Made by a program: the position numbers and the translations under genes. The notes below the pieces were generated by a model. It was given only the letters and a program-made list of their open reading frames with translations. It searched no databases and had not been told where the DNA came from. From positions 1 to 58,782 of the forward strand of contig NZ_BAGC01000012.1 in NCBI RefSeq assembly GCF_000308655.1: 58,782 bases of DNA. Direction: 5' to 3'. This stretch comes from Nocardia niigatensis NBRC 100131 (lineage in GTDB: Bacteria > Actinomycetota > Actinomycetes > Mycobacteriales > Mycobacteriaceae). Below, piece after piece: positions 17,501 to 25,756 of the stretch. The stretch's first letter is position 1, and each line of letters starts with the position of its first letter.

Positions 17501-18289
17501 TCAGGCCGTCTTCAGGATGCCGCCGTCGATCACGTAGTCCGCGCCGTTGATGATGGCGGCCTGCTCGGAGGCCAGGAAGGCCACCAGTGCCGCCACCTCG
17601 CTGGCCTCGGCGATGCGGCCGGAGGCGATATCGAACTGGGCCGGAATGGCGTTCAGGAACTGCTCCTGGTCCAGTCCGCTGGCCGCGGCCAGCTTCGCGC
17701 CGAGATGGTCTGGGCCGCGCCAGATGTCGGTGCCGACCGGACCGGGCGACACCGTGTTCACGCGGACGCCCCGTGGGCCGAACTCCTCGCTGAGCCGCTT
17801 GCCGAAGTTGGTGAGCGCGGCCTTGGCCTCGCTGTAGCCGACCGGGCCCTTGGCCGGGATCCGGGCGTTGATCGAGGACACTGTCACGATCGCGCCGCGC
17901 CGCTCGATGATGCTCGGCAGCGCCGCCCGGGTGGTGGTGACGACGCCGAACAGGTTGAGGTCGAACAGCTTTCGCCACTGCTCGTCCGGCGTCTCGAGGA
18001 AGCCGCCGAGGACCAGCTGGTCGGGGTCGCCGCCACCGACATTGTTGACCAGGATGTCGATGCCGCCGAGTTCGGTCAGCGCCGCCTCGACCGCTGCGAG
18101 CGCGCCCTCGGTGCTGCTCAGGTCGGCGGAAATGGTTGCCGCCGCGACTTTTTCGAGTTCGGGTGAGATGTTCCGGGCGACGCCGGCCACCCGCACGCCC
18201 TCCGCGGCGAGGGTTTCGGCGACGGCCAGGCCGATGCCTCGGCTGGCCCCGGTGACGAGTGCGGTCTTGCCGTTCAGTCCGAGATCCAT
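17501..18289 (-). CDS. SDR-family oxidoreductase
   Basis: A 262-aa classical short-chain dehydrogenase. It has the cofactor motif TGASRGIG (about residues 13-20), NNVGG at about 86, catalytic Ser in SSINA (about 135) and YSEAK with Tyr and Lys at about 149-153. The replacement of the usual acidic residue after strand 2 by ARN suggests NADP(H) preference. ATG 18289 is preceded by AAGAAAGG. It lies downstream of a TetR gene on the same strand; a terminator separates them, so they may be separate units. The substrate is unknown. Confidence 0.88.
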   Translation of the reverse strand: MDLGLNGKTALVTGASRGIGLAVAETLAAEGVRVAGVARNISPELEKVAAATISADLSSTEGALAAVEAALTELGGIDILVNNVGGGDPDQLVLGGFLETPDEQWRKLFDLNLFGVVTTTRAALPSIIERRGAIVTVSSINARIPAKGPVGYSEAKAALTNFGKRLSEEFGPRGVRVNTVSPGPVGTDIWRGPDHLGAKLAAASGLDQEQFLNAIPAQFDIASGRIAEASEVAALVAFLASEQAAIINGADYVIDGGILKTA

Positions 18290-18338
18290 GATCCGTACCT
18301 TTCTTGAACTGTGGGTCAAAAACGGGGGTAAAAGAAAA

Positions 18339-18355
18339 GGCCGCGGGATGCGGCC
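18339..18355 (-). terminator. Intrinsic terminator after the TetR gene
   Basis: On the minus strand GGCCGC-ATCCC-GCGGCC is followed directly by TTTTCTTTT. This is a hairpin plus T-rich tail, one of the few classical intrinsic terminators in the window. It lies 16 nt after the TetR stop and before the SDR start. Confidence 0.8.
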
Positions 18356-18371
18356 CCGATGGGCAGTGGTT

Positions 18372-18947
18372 TCAGAGGGTGGACAGGGTAGTGTCGACGA
18401 TCCGGTACAGCATCGCCGTATCCGCGATCTTCGCCGTGACGCGAAGGCCGCCAATGGCATTCATCAGGTACTCGCTGTAGGCGCGAGCGTCGAGCTCGGC
18501 GCGGACGTCGCCGTCGCGCTGTCCCTGTTCGATGCGCTCGGCGATCACCTCGATCATGTGGGCATGGGCGGCCGTGACCGCCTCGGTCGCCTCCGCATCG
18601 TGCCCGCCGAGCTCCATGGCGGTGTTCACCACCATGCACCCGCGCCGCACCGGCTGCGACAGATCGCTGTCCACAACCCAGCGCATCCAGGCCCGCAGGC
18701 ACTCCCGGGCGGTCCCCGGCTGCGCCAGGGACTCGCGTGCGAACGCGGCCCCGAGTTGGTCGTAGCGCGCCATGCACAGGTTGAACAGCTCCCGCTTGCT
18801 GCCGAAGGCGTTGTAGAGACTGCCTTTTCCGATCCCGGTCGCCTCGGCGAGCTGGGCGGGCGAGGTATTCGCGTACCCGTGGGTCCAGAACGCCTCCATG
18901 GCGCGATCCACCACCGCTTCCTCGTCGAAGTTGCGTGGCCGGCCCAT
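18372..18947 (-). CDS. TetR-family regulator
   Basis: A 191-aa TetR protein beginning MGRPRNFDEEAVVDRAMEAF. The HTH covers about residues 10-55 (TSPAQLAEATGIGKGSLYNAF), the type often encoded beside SDR genes and exporters. TAGAGT (18959-18954, minus strand) lies 6 nt before the ATG, and a perfect dyad overlaps this -10, so autoregulation is likely. It may control the downstream SDR. The pntB gene ends 108 nt upstream, but a terminator lies between. Confidence 0.88.
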   Translation of the reverse strand: MGRPRNFDEEAVVDRAMEAFWTHGYANTSPAQLAEATGIGKGSLYNAFGSKRELFNLCMARYDQLGAAFARESLAQPGTARECLRAWMRWVVDSDLSQPVRRGCMVVNTAMELGGHDAEATEAVTAAHAHMIEVIAERIEQGQRDGDVRAELDARAYSEYLMNAIGGLRVTAKIADTAMLYRIVDTTLSTL

Positions 18948-18953
18948 GCCTCG

Positions 18954-18980
18954 ACTCTAGAAGTTCTAGACCTTCAGGTC
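18954..18980. promoter_or_regulatory. Overlapping operator dyads at the TetR promoter
   Basis: TCTAGAAGTTCTAGA at 18956-18970 is a perfect inverted repeat with 7-bp arms and a 1-nt centre. GACCTTCAGGTC at 18969-18980 is a second perfect dyad with 5-bp arms that shares two bases with it. The first overlaps the -10 hexamer of the TetR gene (18959-18954, minus strand). Confidence 0.6.
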
Positions 18981-18998
18981 AAGAATTGTAGTGAAAAT

Positions 18999-19024
18999 CG
19001 GCCCGCGCCGGAAGACGCGGGCCG
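18999..19024 (-). terminator. Hairpin terminator after pntB
   Basis: CGGCCCGCG and CGCGGGCCG form a perfect 9-bp stem with an 8-nt loop. Read on the minus strand it is followed by ATTTTCAC. It lies 30 nt after the pntB stop. Confidence 0.7.
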
Positions 19025-19054
19025 GTTGTGCCGTGCCGTGGGGCAACCCGTTGG

Positions 19055-20470
19055 CTACAGGGCTTTGAGTTCCTCGGTGACTGCTCCGACGGATTTCTTG
19101 GCGTCGCCGAAGAGCATGGAGGTGTGGTCGGCGTAGAACAGGGGGTTGTCGATGCCGGCGAAGCCGGAGTTCATCGAGCGTTTGAGCACGATGACGCTTT
19201 TGGCTTGGTCGACGTTGAGGACGGGCATGCCGTAGATGGGGGAGGAGGCGTCTTCGCGTGCGGCGGGGTTGGTGACGTCGTTGGCGCCGATGACGAGGGC
19301 GACGTCGGTGCGGGCGAATTCGCCGTTGATGTCGTCCATTTCCTTCATGGCGTCGTAGGAGACCTCGGCTTCGGCGAGTAGGACGTTCATGTGGCCGGGC
19401 ATGCGGCCGGCGACGGGGTGGATGGCGTATTTGACTTCGACGCCTTTGGCTTCGAGCAGGGCTGCCATTTCCTTGACCGCGTGCTGGGCCTGGGCTACGG
19501 CCATGCCGTAGCCGGGGACCACGATGACCTGGTTGGCGTAGGCCATTTGGATCGCGGCGTCGGCGGCGGAGGTGGCTTTGGCCTGTTTCTGCTCGCCGCT
19601 GCTGCCCGCGCCGGGTGTTGTTCCGCCGCCGCCGAATCCGCCGGCGACGATGGCGGGGATGGATCGGTTCATGGCCTTGGCCATGAGGTTGGTCAGGATG
19701 GTGCCGGAGGCGCCGACGATCATGCCGGCCACGATCATGGCGGTGTTGTCCAGCGCCAGGCCCGCGGCGGCCGCGGACAGGCCGGTCAGGGCGTTGAGCA
19801 GGGAGATGACGACGGGCATGTCGGCGCCGCCGATGGGTAGCACCACCATGAGGCCGAGGATGCCGGCGAGGACGAGCAGCGCGATCATCCAGTATTGCGG
19901 TACGCCGGTGTCGGTGGCGCCGATGCCGATGACGACGGCCGCGGCGATCGAGCCGGCGAGCAGCAGCAGGTTGAGGGGCTGTTGTAGTTTGCCCAGGCCG
20001 ATCGGTTTGCCGGGCAGGATTTCCTGCAGTTTGCCGAAGGCGATGACCGAGCCCCAGAACGAGACCGAGCCGATGATGGCCGCGAACAGCGAGGCGATCA
20101 CGATGTGCACCGTCGGCTGCTCGTGCACCGCGGAAAAGCCCTTGGTGTCGAGGAATTCGGCCCAGGCGATGAGTGCGACGGTGCCGCCGCCGACGCCGTT
20201 GAACGCGGCGACCAGTTGCGGCATGGCGGTCATCTTGGTGAAGCGGGCGGGCGGAACGCCCAGCAGCACACCGACGGCCAGGCCGGCGACGATGATGATC
20301 CAGTTGCTGGTGTGCCGGATGGCGATGAGCGTCGCGACGACCGCGATGACCATGCCGGTGGCGGCGATCTGGTTGCCGCGCACGGCGGTCTTGGGGCCGG
20401 TCAGGCCCATCAGGCCGTAGATGAACAGCGCGAACGCGACGATGTAGAGGATATTGACCAGGTTGTCCAT
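19055..20470 (-). CDS. pntB: NAD(P) transhydrogenase beta subunit
   Basis: A 471-aa protein. About nine membrane helices (residues 1-260) form the proton channel (domain II), followed by the cytosolic NADP(H)-binding domain III (about 290-471) with VIVVPGYGMAVAQAQH, GRMPGHMNVLLAEA, GANDVTNPAA and SVIVLKRSMNSGFAGIDNPLFY. With PntAa and PntAb it couples the proton gradient to hydride transfer from NADH to NADP+. ATG 20470 lies 3 nt after the pntAb stop, so it is in the same operon. Confidence 0.95.
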   Translation of the reverse strand: MDNLVNILYIVAFALFIYGLMGLTGPKTAVRGNQIAATGMVIAVVATLIAIRHTSNWIIIVAGLAVGVLLGVPPARFTKMTAMPQLVAAFNGVGGGTVALIAWAEFLDTKGFSAVHEQPTVHIVIASLFAAIIGSVSFWGSVIAFGKLQEILPGKPIGLGKLQQPLNLLLLAGSIAAAVVIGIGATDTGVPQYWMIALLVLAGILGLMVVLPIGGADMPVVISLLNALTGLSAAAAGLALDNTAMIVAGMIVGASGTILTNLMAKAMNRSIPAIVAGGFGGGGTTPGAGSSGEQKQAKATSAADAAIQMAYANQVIVVPGYGMAVAQAQHAVKEMAALLEAKGVEVKYAIHPVAGRMPGHMNVLLAEAEVSYDAMKEMDDINGEFARTDVALVIGANDVTNPAAREDASSPIYGMPVLNVDQAKSVIVLKRSMNSGFAGIDNPLFYADHTSMLFGDAKKSVGAVTEELKAL

Positions 20471-20473
20471 GGC

Positions 20474-20815
20474 TCAGCGGCCCGCCTTCACAGATTCATC
20501 GCTTCGCTTCGCTTCGCCCGCAGCAGGCTTCTTTGCTTTGAACATGCCCAGCATGCGGTCGGTCACGACGAAACCGCCGATGACGTTCAGGGTTCCGAAT
20601 ACGACGGCGACGAACAGGATGATCTGCATGAGTACCGACGGGTGCTGTACTTTGCCGAACACCACGAGCGCGCCGAGTACCACGATGCCGTGAATGGCGT
20701 TGGTGCCGGACATGAGTGGGGTGTGCAGGGTGTTGGGCACCTTGGAGATCACGGCGAAGCCCACGAACCCGGACAGCACCAGGATCGCGATATTCGCCAG
20801 CAGTTGGGTGTACAT
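20474..20815 (-). CDS. pntAb: NAD(P) transhydrogenase alpha-2 (membrane) subunit
   Basis: A 113-aa membrane part of the split alpha subunit, with three helices (about residues 3-22, 33-54 and 60-82) including LSGFVGFAVISKVPNTLHTPLMSGTNAIHGIV. The ATG overlaps the pntAa stop by one base (TGATG). The last 20 residues are a hydrophilic Lys/Arg/Ser tail encoded partly by a GCTTCGCTTC repeat (20501-20516), which looks like a junction repeat taken into the reading frame. Confidence 0.93.
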   Translation of the reverse strand: MYTQLLANIAILVLSGFVGFAVISKVPNTLHTPLMSGTNAIHGIVVLGALVVFGKVQHPSVLMQIILFVAVVFGTLNVIGGFVVTDRMLGMFKAKKPAAGEAKRSDESVKAGR

Positions 20816-21957
20816 CAGGCTTCCACCTTCTGAGCGCTCGGCTCGCTTCGCTCGCGTGTGACGCAGGAATCCGCCAGCACCTGATCGGAGAAATCGGGTG
20901 CCAGTACACCGTCTTTGAGCATGAGTTCGAGCAGGGCGGCGATGTTCTTGGAGTACAACTCCGAGGCGTGCTCGGGCATGGTGGCCGGCAGGTTCAGCGG
21001 CGAGGCGATGGTGACGCCGTGGCGGACAACGGTTTTGCCGGGTTCGGTCAGCTCGCAGTTACCGCCGGTCTCACCGGCCAGGTCCACGATCACGCTGCCG
21101 GGTTTCATGCCCTCCACCGCGGCGGCGGTCACCAGGCGCGGGGCCGGGCGGCCGGGGACCAGCGCGGTGGTGATGACCACGTCGAAGCCCTTGATGGCGT
21201 CCTCGAGGGCCTGTTGCTGCTGGGCCTTCTCCTCGTCGGTGAGTTCGCGGGCGTAGCCGCCCTCACCGGCGGCGTCGATGCCCAGGTCCAGCCATTGCGC
21301 GCCGACCGAGCGCACCTGGTCGGCGACCTCGGGGCGAACGTCGTACCCGGTGGTGCGGCCACCGAGGCGTTTGGCGGTGGCCAGGGCTTGCAGTCCGGCG
21401 ACACCGACGCCGAGGACCAGCACGGTGGCCGGCTTCACGGTGCCCGCGGCGGTGGTCAGCATGGGGAAGAATCGGGTGGATTCCGACGCGGCGAGCAGCA
21501 CGGCCTTGTAGCCGGCGACGTTGGCCTGCGAGGAGAGCGCGTCCATGACCTGGGCGCGGGAGATACGCGGAATGGCTTCCACCGCAAAGGCTTGCACGCC
21601 CGCGCTCTCGAGCGCGCCGATCTTGTTGTCGGCGTTGCGGGGTGCGAGGAAACCGATCAGCGTCTGCCCCGACGACAGCTTGGCGATCTCGCTGTCGTTC
21701 GGCGCGGCGACCTTCACGACCACCTCGGCGCTGTACGGATCACCCAGCGTCGCACCGGCCTCGGTGTACGCCTCGTCCGGAATCAACGCGCCCAGACCGG
21801 CACCGGCCTCGACGATCACCTCGACACCCTGCTTCAGCAGGGCCGGAATGATCTTCGGCACCAATGCGACGCGTCGTTCGTCAGGGTTCGTCTCGCGAAC
21901 CACTCCGACGCGCGCACCGCGGGGCGCAGCGGTCTGTGCGCTCTGCGTTGTGTCCAC
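20815..21957 (-). CDS. pntAa: NAD(P) transhydrogenase alpha-1 (NAD-binding) subunit
   Basis: A 380-aa soluble domain I that binds NAD(H). It shows VGVVRETNPDERRVALVP at the N-terminus, VLVLGVGVAGLQALATAKRLGG (Rossmann glycines) near the middle and PGRPAPRLVTAAAVEGMKPGSVIVDLA. I chose GTG 21957 rather than GTG 21993 because GAAGGAAG lies 8 nt upstream. The tail (SCVTRERSEPSAQKVEA) is encoded over a GCTCGCTTCGCTCGC repeat (20841-20855). It is first gene of the pnt operon. Confidence 0.94.
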   Translation of the reverse strand: MDTTQSAQTAAPRGARVGVVRETNPDERRVALVPKIIPALLKQGVEVIVEAGAGLGALIPDEAYTEAGATLGDPYSAEVVVKVAAPNDSEIAKLSSGQTLIGFLAPRNADNKIGALESAGVQAFAVEAIPRISRAQVMDALSSQANVAGYKAVLLAASESTRFFPMLTTAAGTVKPATVLVLGVGVAGLQALATAKRLGGRTTGYDVRPEVADQVRSVGAQWLDLGIDAAGEGGYARELTDEEKAQQQQALEDAIKGFDVVITTALVPGRPAPRLVTAAAVEGMKPGSVIVDLAGETGGNCELTEPGKTVVRHGVTIASPLNLPATMPEHASELYSKNIAALLELMLKDGVLAPDFSDQVLADSCVTRERSEPSAQKVEA

Positions 21958-22031
21958 TTGCCAAACTTCCTTCTCGTGGTGAGCCCAGGTCACCCTGATG
22001 TCGGGGCCGCGTCACCGGTCCAACGGCGGGC

Positions 22032-22066
22032 CGAACTTACTCGGTAGTAAGTTCGTGAGAATTCTC
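22032..22066. promoter_or_regulatory. Large palindrome upstream of the pnt operon
   Basis: The arms CGAACTTACT (22032-22041) and AGTAAGTTCG (22046-22055) are perfectly complementary around CGGT. Immediately beyond lies a second palindrome GAGAATTCTC (22057-22066). The block sits 75-109 nt before the pntAa start in an otherwise featureless 320-nt divergent region shared with the HIT gene. The form is that of a TetR-type operator; which protein binds is unknown. Confidence 0.6.
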
Positions 22067-22280
22067 GCAACTGTACCTGGTTCGCGGTGAGCGTAGCGGA
22101 GATGCCCGTCACATGGTGTGGCGAGAAAACCGGACAACTCCATGCTCGACCGGGGTTCACGCCCCGGCAAGCTCGAAGAATTCTGTGTGCTACCGACCAG
22201 TAGGTGTGGGTCTGATTGTGCTCACATCGGGGGCGTGTAGGGGGTGTCGCGCGCCACTTGTACGCCGTAATGTCTGCATG

Positions 22281-22730
22281 GTGAGTGGCTGCATGTTCTG
22301 CCGGATCGTCGCGGGCGACGCACCCGCGACCAAGATCTTCGAAGACGACACCCTCGTGGCGTTCCTGGACATCCGGCCCATCACCCGGGGCCACACGCTG
22401 GTGATCCCCAAGCGGCACGCCACCGATCTCGACGAGCTCGACCCGGCTCTCGGCGCCCAGCTGTTCGCCTTCGGCCATCGCCTGGCCAAGTCCATGCGCC
22501 GCGCCGGCCTCGGCGCCGACGGCGCCAACCTGCTGATCAACGACGGCAAGGCCGCATTCCAGACCGTTCATCACGTGCATCTGCACGTCATCCCGCGTCA
22601 TCACGGCGACACGCTGCGTTTCGCCAAGGGTTTCGTGCTGCGCCGCCCACACGACACCGAGCGGACGGCCGCGGCACTGCGCTCCGGACTGGACCGGCTC
22701 GCCGAGGAAGATAGGGAGACCACCGCATGA
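22281..22730 (+). CDS. HIT-family hydrolase
   Basis: A 149-aa (150 from ATG 22278) histidine-triad nucleotide-binding protein. It begins with CMFCRIVAGDAPATKIFEDD and carries the triad HHVHLHVIPRH (His-x-His-x-His) near residue 103. HIT proteins hydrolyse nucleoside phosphoramidates, dinucleoside polyphosphates or aminoacyl-AMP; which one is not evident. I favour GTG 22281 because TAATGT (22268-22273) lies 7 nt before it, the spacing seen for other leaderless genes here. Its stop overlaps the next start by 4 nt. Confidence 0.9.
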   Translation: MSGCMFCRIVAGDAPATKIFEDDTLVAFLDIRPITRGHTLVIPKRHATDLDELDPALGAQLFAFGHRLAKSMRRAGLGADGANLLINDGKAAFQTVHHVHLHVIPRHHGDTLRFAKGFVLRRPHDTERTAAALRSGLDRLAEEDRETTA

Positions 22731-23545
22731 CGGACACGGTGCCGGACCGCGCCGAGATCACAGCCCTCCTGTCCGACCAGTGGGACGCTCTGACCCGGCT
22801 GGTGGACGGCCTGGACGAGAACCGATGGCGCACGGCCTCACCGCTGCCCGGCTGGACGGTGTTCGATGTGCTCGCCCACGTGGTCGGCACCGAATCGATC
22901 CTGCTGGGCGAGCCGACCCCCGATCTCGCGGTGGCCGGTGAGCACATTCGCAACGACATCGGCGCACTCAACGAGAAGTGGATCGAATCGCTGCGCCCAC
23001 TTGCCGGTTCCCAGTTGCTGGAACGGTTCCTGGACGTCACCGGCCGCCGGTTGAAGGCGCTCGAGCAGACCACCCCCGAGGCCTGGGCCGAACCCGTGCC
23101 GACCCCCGTTGGCATGGCCCCCTACGCCCGGTTCATGCGCATCCGCCTGTTCGACTGCTGGATGCACGAGCACGACATCGCCGACGCGCTCGGCGTGGCC
23201 GTCGACGAGGGCGGCAGCCGCGGCGCCGCGGCCTTCCCCGAACTGCTGACCGCGCTGGGCAAGGCCGCGGTGAAAGGCGCGGGCGCGCCGGACGGTTCGC
23301 GCATCACCGTCGAACTGACCGGGCCGCTGCCGCAGACCCTGCACCTCGCGGTCGACGGCGGCCGCGCGGGCCTGGTCGAAACCCTCGACGCCCCAGCGGG
23401 TCTGGTGGTCGCCATGGGCTCCGGTCTGTTCGCCCGCTTGCGCGGGGGCCGCACCACCGCCGACGCGCACGCGGGAGAGATCACCCTCACCGGCGACACC
23501 GACCTCGGCAACCGCCTGGTCCGCAGCCTGGCCTTCACCATCTGA
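22727..23545 (+). CDS. Maleylpyruvate isomerase family mycothiol-dependent enzyme
   Basis: A 272-aa protein of the DinB/MDMPI fold. The N-terminal metal site appears as His51 (DVLAHVVG) with Asp143 and His147 (DCWMH), the positions that hold His/Glu/His in mycothiol-dependent maleylpyruvate isomerase. A C-terminal SCP2-like domain follows (about 185-272). Family members use mycothiol or act on unknown substrates, so a real maleylpyruvate function is not implied. It is coupled to the HIT gene by a 4-nt ATGA overlap. Confidence 0.85.
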   Translation: MTDTVPDRAEITALLSDQWDALTRLVDGLDENRWRTASPLPGWTVFDVLAHVVGTESILLGEPTPDLAVAGEHIRNDIGALNEKWIESLRPLAGSQLLERFLDVTGRRLKALEQTTPEAWAEPVPTPVGMAPYARFMRIRLFDCWMHEHDIADALGVAVDEGGSRGAAAFPELLTALGKAAVKGAGAPDGSRITVELTGPLPQTLHLAVDGGRAGLVETLDAPAGLVVAMGSGLFARLRGGRTTADAHAGEITLTGDTDLGNRLVRSLAFTI

Positions 23546-23547
23546 CC

Positions 23548-24186
23548 GTGCGACTGTTCCTGTCCAGCTACCGTTTCGGCGCGCACCAGCAGCGACTGCT
23601 CGACATGATCGGCGACCCGGGCCCCGTGGCGGTGATCGCGAACGCCTGTGATGCCTGGCCTTCGGCCTGGCAGGGCGCGGTCACCAGCGACCTGGTGCCG
23701 CTGCGCCGGTTGGGCTTCCGGCCCGACATCCTCGATCTGCGCGACCATATCGGCCGCCCGGCCGAGGTCGAGCGGCGACTGCGCGGGTATCCGATGGTCT
23801 GGGTGCGCGGCGGCAACACCTTCGTGCTGCGCGCCCAATTCGCCCGCAGCGGAGCCGATCTCGCGCTGACCACACTGCTCGCCGAGGACGCTCTCGTGTA
23901 CGCGGGTTACAGCGCGGGCGCCTGTGTCATGACGCCCGACCTGCACGGCATCGAGTCCATCGACGATCCGGACGAGGTCCGCACCGCCTGCGGCGTCGAA
24001 CCCCGGTGGGACGGACTGGGTCTCGTCGATCACCGCATCGTCCCGCATCTCGACTCCCCGACCGACCCCGAGGGCCTGTCCCGAAAACTGGTGCGCGAGT
24101 ACGCGTCGGCGGGGGTTCCGCACTGGGCGCTGACCGACGATCACGTCGTGGTCGTCGACGGCGCTCGAACCGAGGTCCTGACCTAA
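23548..24186 (+). CDS. Peptidase E-like (S51) protein
   Basis: A 212-aa protein of the type-1 glutamine-amidotransferase-like fold. The nucleophile elbow YAGYSAGACVM (Ser near residue 118) is the S51 pattern of aspartyl dipeptidase PepE and cyanophycinase. It also has WVRGGNTFVLRAQF and GLGLVDHRIVPHLDS. GTG 23548 begins 2 nt after the previous stop, so it is third in the HIT-MDMPI-S51 operon. The true peptide substrate is unknown. Confidence 0.85.
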   Translation: MRLFLSSYRFGAHQQRLLDMIGDPGPVAVIANACDAWPSAWQGAVTSDLVPLRRLGFRPDILDLRDHIGRPAEVERRLRGYPMVWVRGGNTFVLRAQFARSGADLALTTLLAEDALVYAGYSAGACVMTPDLHGIESIDDPDEVRTACGVEPRWDGLGLVDHRIVPHLDSPTDPEGLSRKLVREYASAGVPHWALTDDHVVVVDGARTEVLT

Positions 24187-24203
24187 CCGTTCCGGCACAG
24201 AAA

Positions 24204-24235
24204 AACCCGCGCACACCGGGTGGTGTGCGCGGGTT
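24204..24235. terminator. Bidirectional hairpin terminator
   Basis: AACCCGCGCACACC and GGTGTGCGCGGGTT form a perfect 14-bp stem with a 4-nt loop. An A run precedes it and TTCT follows. It lies between convergent genes, 18 nt after the S51 gene and 20 nt before the MFS stop. Confidence 0.85.
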
Positions 24236-24254
24236 CTGCTGCCCGGCAGTTGGT

Positions 24255-25697
24255 TCAGTACCCCTTGTGGCGGATGCCGTGGCCGAGAGCGACGGCGGCC
24301 GCGCCGAACGCGCCGATCGCGAGGGTCGCGAAGCTGGCGACGTAGGCGCCCTCGGTCGGCACGGTGGCGTGCGGGCCGAGGTGCAGCACGTGGGCGGTCA
24401 GGATCGAGCCCGTGATCGCACCGGCGATCGAGCCGCCCGCGGTGCGCACCAGCGAGTTGATGCCGGAGGCGATACCGCTCTCGCTCATCGGGACGTGCTG
24501 CACGGCCAGGCTGCCCAGCGCCGCGTAGCCGATGCCGAAACCGGCGCCCTGCAAGATCTGCGCGATGATCATGTCGTACTGGTGATCGTGCGAGATCGCC
24601 AGCCAGCCCATGGACAGCCCGGCGAACACCGCGCCGATGGCCAGCGTGTAGGCGGGGCCGATCTTCGCGGAGATGCGGCCGGTATTGAAGGAGAAGTAGG
24701 TCATGAGCGCCGCGCTCGGGATGCCGTAGAGGCCGACCGAGAGCACGGTGCCCGACAGGCCGTAGCCGACCTTGTCCGCCGGGGTCTGAATGAAGTTCGA
24801 CACCAGCGAGAACGCGCCGAACATGGAGAAGCCGAGCAGCGCCGAGGCCACGTTGGCGGACAGCGACTGCGGTCCGACCAGCAGTTGCAGGCGCACCAGC
24901 GGCTGTTCGACCCTGAGCTCTGTGAAGACCCAGATGGCGGCGAGCACGGCCGCGGCCACGAACAGCGCGATGACCGAGCCGGAGCCCCAGCCCCAGCGCG
25001 GGCCCTCGCTGATGCCCAGCAGCAGGCAGACCAGCAGGGCGGCCAGCAGTGCGGCGCCGACGAAGTCGGGCTTGCCGCCGTGGCGGACGCCATTGTTCTT
25101 GGCGCTCACCTGGATCAGCACGGTGGCGATGACGCCCAGGGCCGCGGTCAGCCAGAAGACCGGGTGCGAATCGGTGGTGTGATCGGCGATGAGACCGGTG
25201 GCCAGCAGGCCGACGGTGCCGCCGACACCCATGGTGCCGGACACGATTCCGATTGCGCTGACCAGTCTTTCGCGCGGGAAGGTGTCGCGGATGATGCCGA
25301 TGGCGAGCGGGATCATGGCCGAGGAGATGCCCTGCAGCGCGCGGCCTGCGATGTAGACCGGCAGCGTGGTGGCGAAGGCGCAGATGACCGAGCCGACGAT
25401 GAGCACGCCCATGGTGACCATGACCATCGGCTTCTTGCCGTACATGTCGCCGAAGCGGGAGAGCAAGGGGGTGGCAACCGCGCCGGAGAGCAGGGCGGCG
25501 GTGAACAGCCAGGTGACCCCGGCGACGTCGGTGTGCAGCTGCGTGATGAAACGCGGCAGCAGTGGAATCACAACGGTTTGCTGCAGCGACACGACCAGGC
25601 CGGCCGCACACAGCGCAAGCAGAGTGAGGCCCAGGTGGGCCTTCGTGTGGTCGTCGGGTTTGGTCCCGTCGACCTGACCGACAGCGGTCGTTGTCAT
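24255..25697 (-). CDS. MFS transporter, DHA2-like (14 TM)
   Basis: A 480-aa transporter with about 14 membrane helices. It has SRFGDMYGKKPMVM (motif A) near residue 80 and GTMGVGGTVGLLATG in the fifth helix, a drug-antiporter pattern. I chose ATG 25697 over 25724 because AAAGGA lies 7 nt upstream. The gene is divergent from a MarR regulator with a dyad between, so expression is probably MarR-controlled. The substrate is unknown. Confidence 0.9.
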   Translation of the reverse strand: MTTTAVGQVDGTKPDDHTKAHLGLTLLALCAAGLVVSLQQTVVIPLLPRFITQLHTDVAGVTWLFTAALLSGAVATPLLSRFGDMYGKKPMVMVTMGVLIVGSVICAFATTLPVYIAGRALQGISSAMIPLAIGIIRDTFPRERLVSAIGIVSGTMGVGGTVGLLATGLIADHTTDSHPVFWLTAALGVIATVLIQVSAKNNGVRHGGKPDFVGAALLAALLVCLLLGISEGPRWGWGSGSVIALFVAAAVLAAIWVFTELRVEQPLVRLQLLVGPQSLSANVASALLGFSMFGAFSLVSNFIQTPADKVGYGLSGTVLSVGLYGIPSAALMTYFSFNTGRISAKIGPAYTLAIGAVFAGLSMGWLAISHDHQYDMIIAQILQGAGFGIGYAALGSLAVQHVPMSESGIASGINSLVRTAGGSIAGAITGSILTAHVLHLGPHATVPTEGAYVASFATLAIGAFGAAAVALGHGIRHKGY

Positions 25698-25712
25698 GCG
25701 GCGATCCTTTGG

Positions 25713-25750
25713 TTTACTTACCAAAATTAAGTAAATGGGTTTCGTAAGAT
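25713..25750. promoter_or_regulatory. MarR-type operator and marR -10 element
   Basis: TTTACTTA (25713-25720) and TAAGTAAA (25728-25735) are perfect inverted repeats 7 bp apart. TAAGAT at 25745-25750 lies 6 nt before the marR ATG, so that gene is probably leaderless. The dyad lies in the 59-nt divergent gap and partly upstream of the MFS ribosome site, positioned to block both genes. Confidence 0.7.
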
Positions 25751-25756
25751 AACCAC

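Noticed and set aside
23122..25611. An 829-codon open frame on the minus strand across the MDMPI, S51 and MFS genes
   Set aside because: It crosses a strong terminator and three genes in other frames; the product is Arg/His/Gly-rich without any domain.
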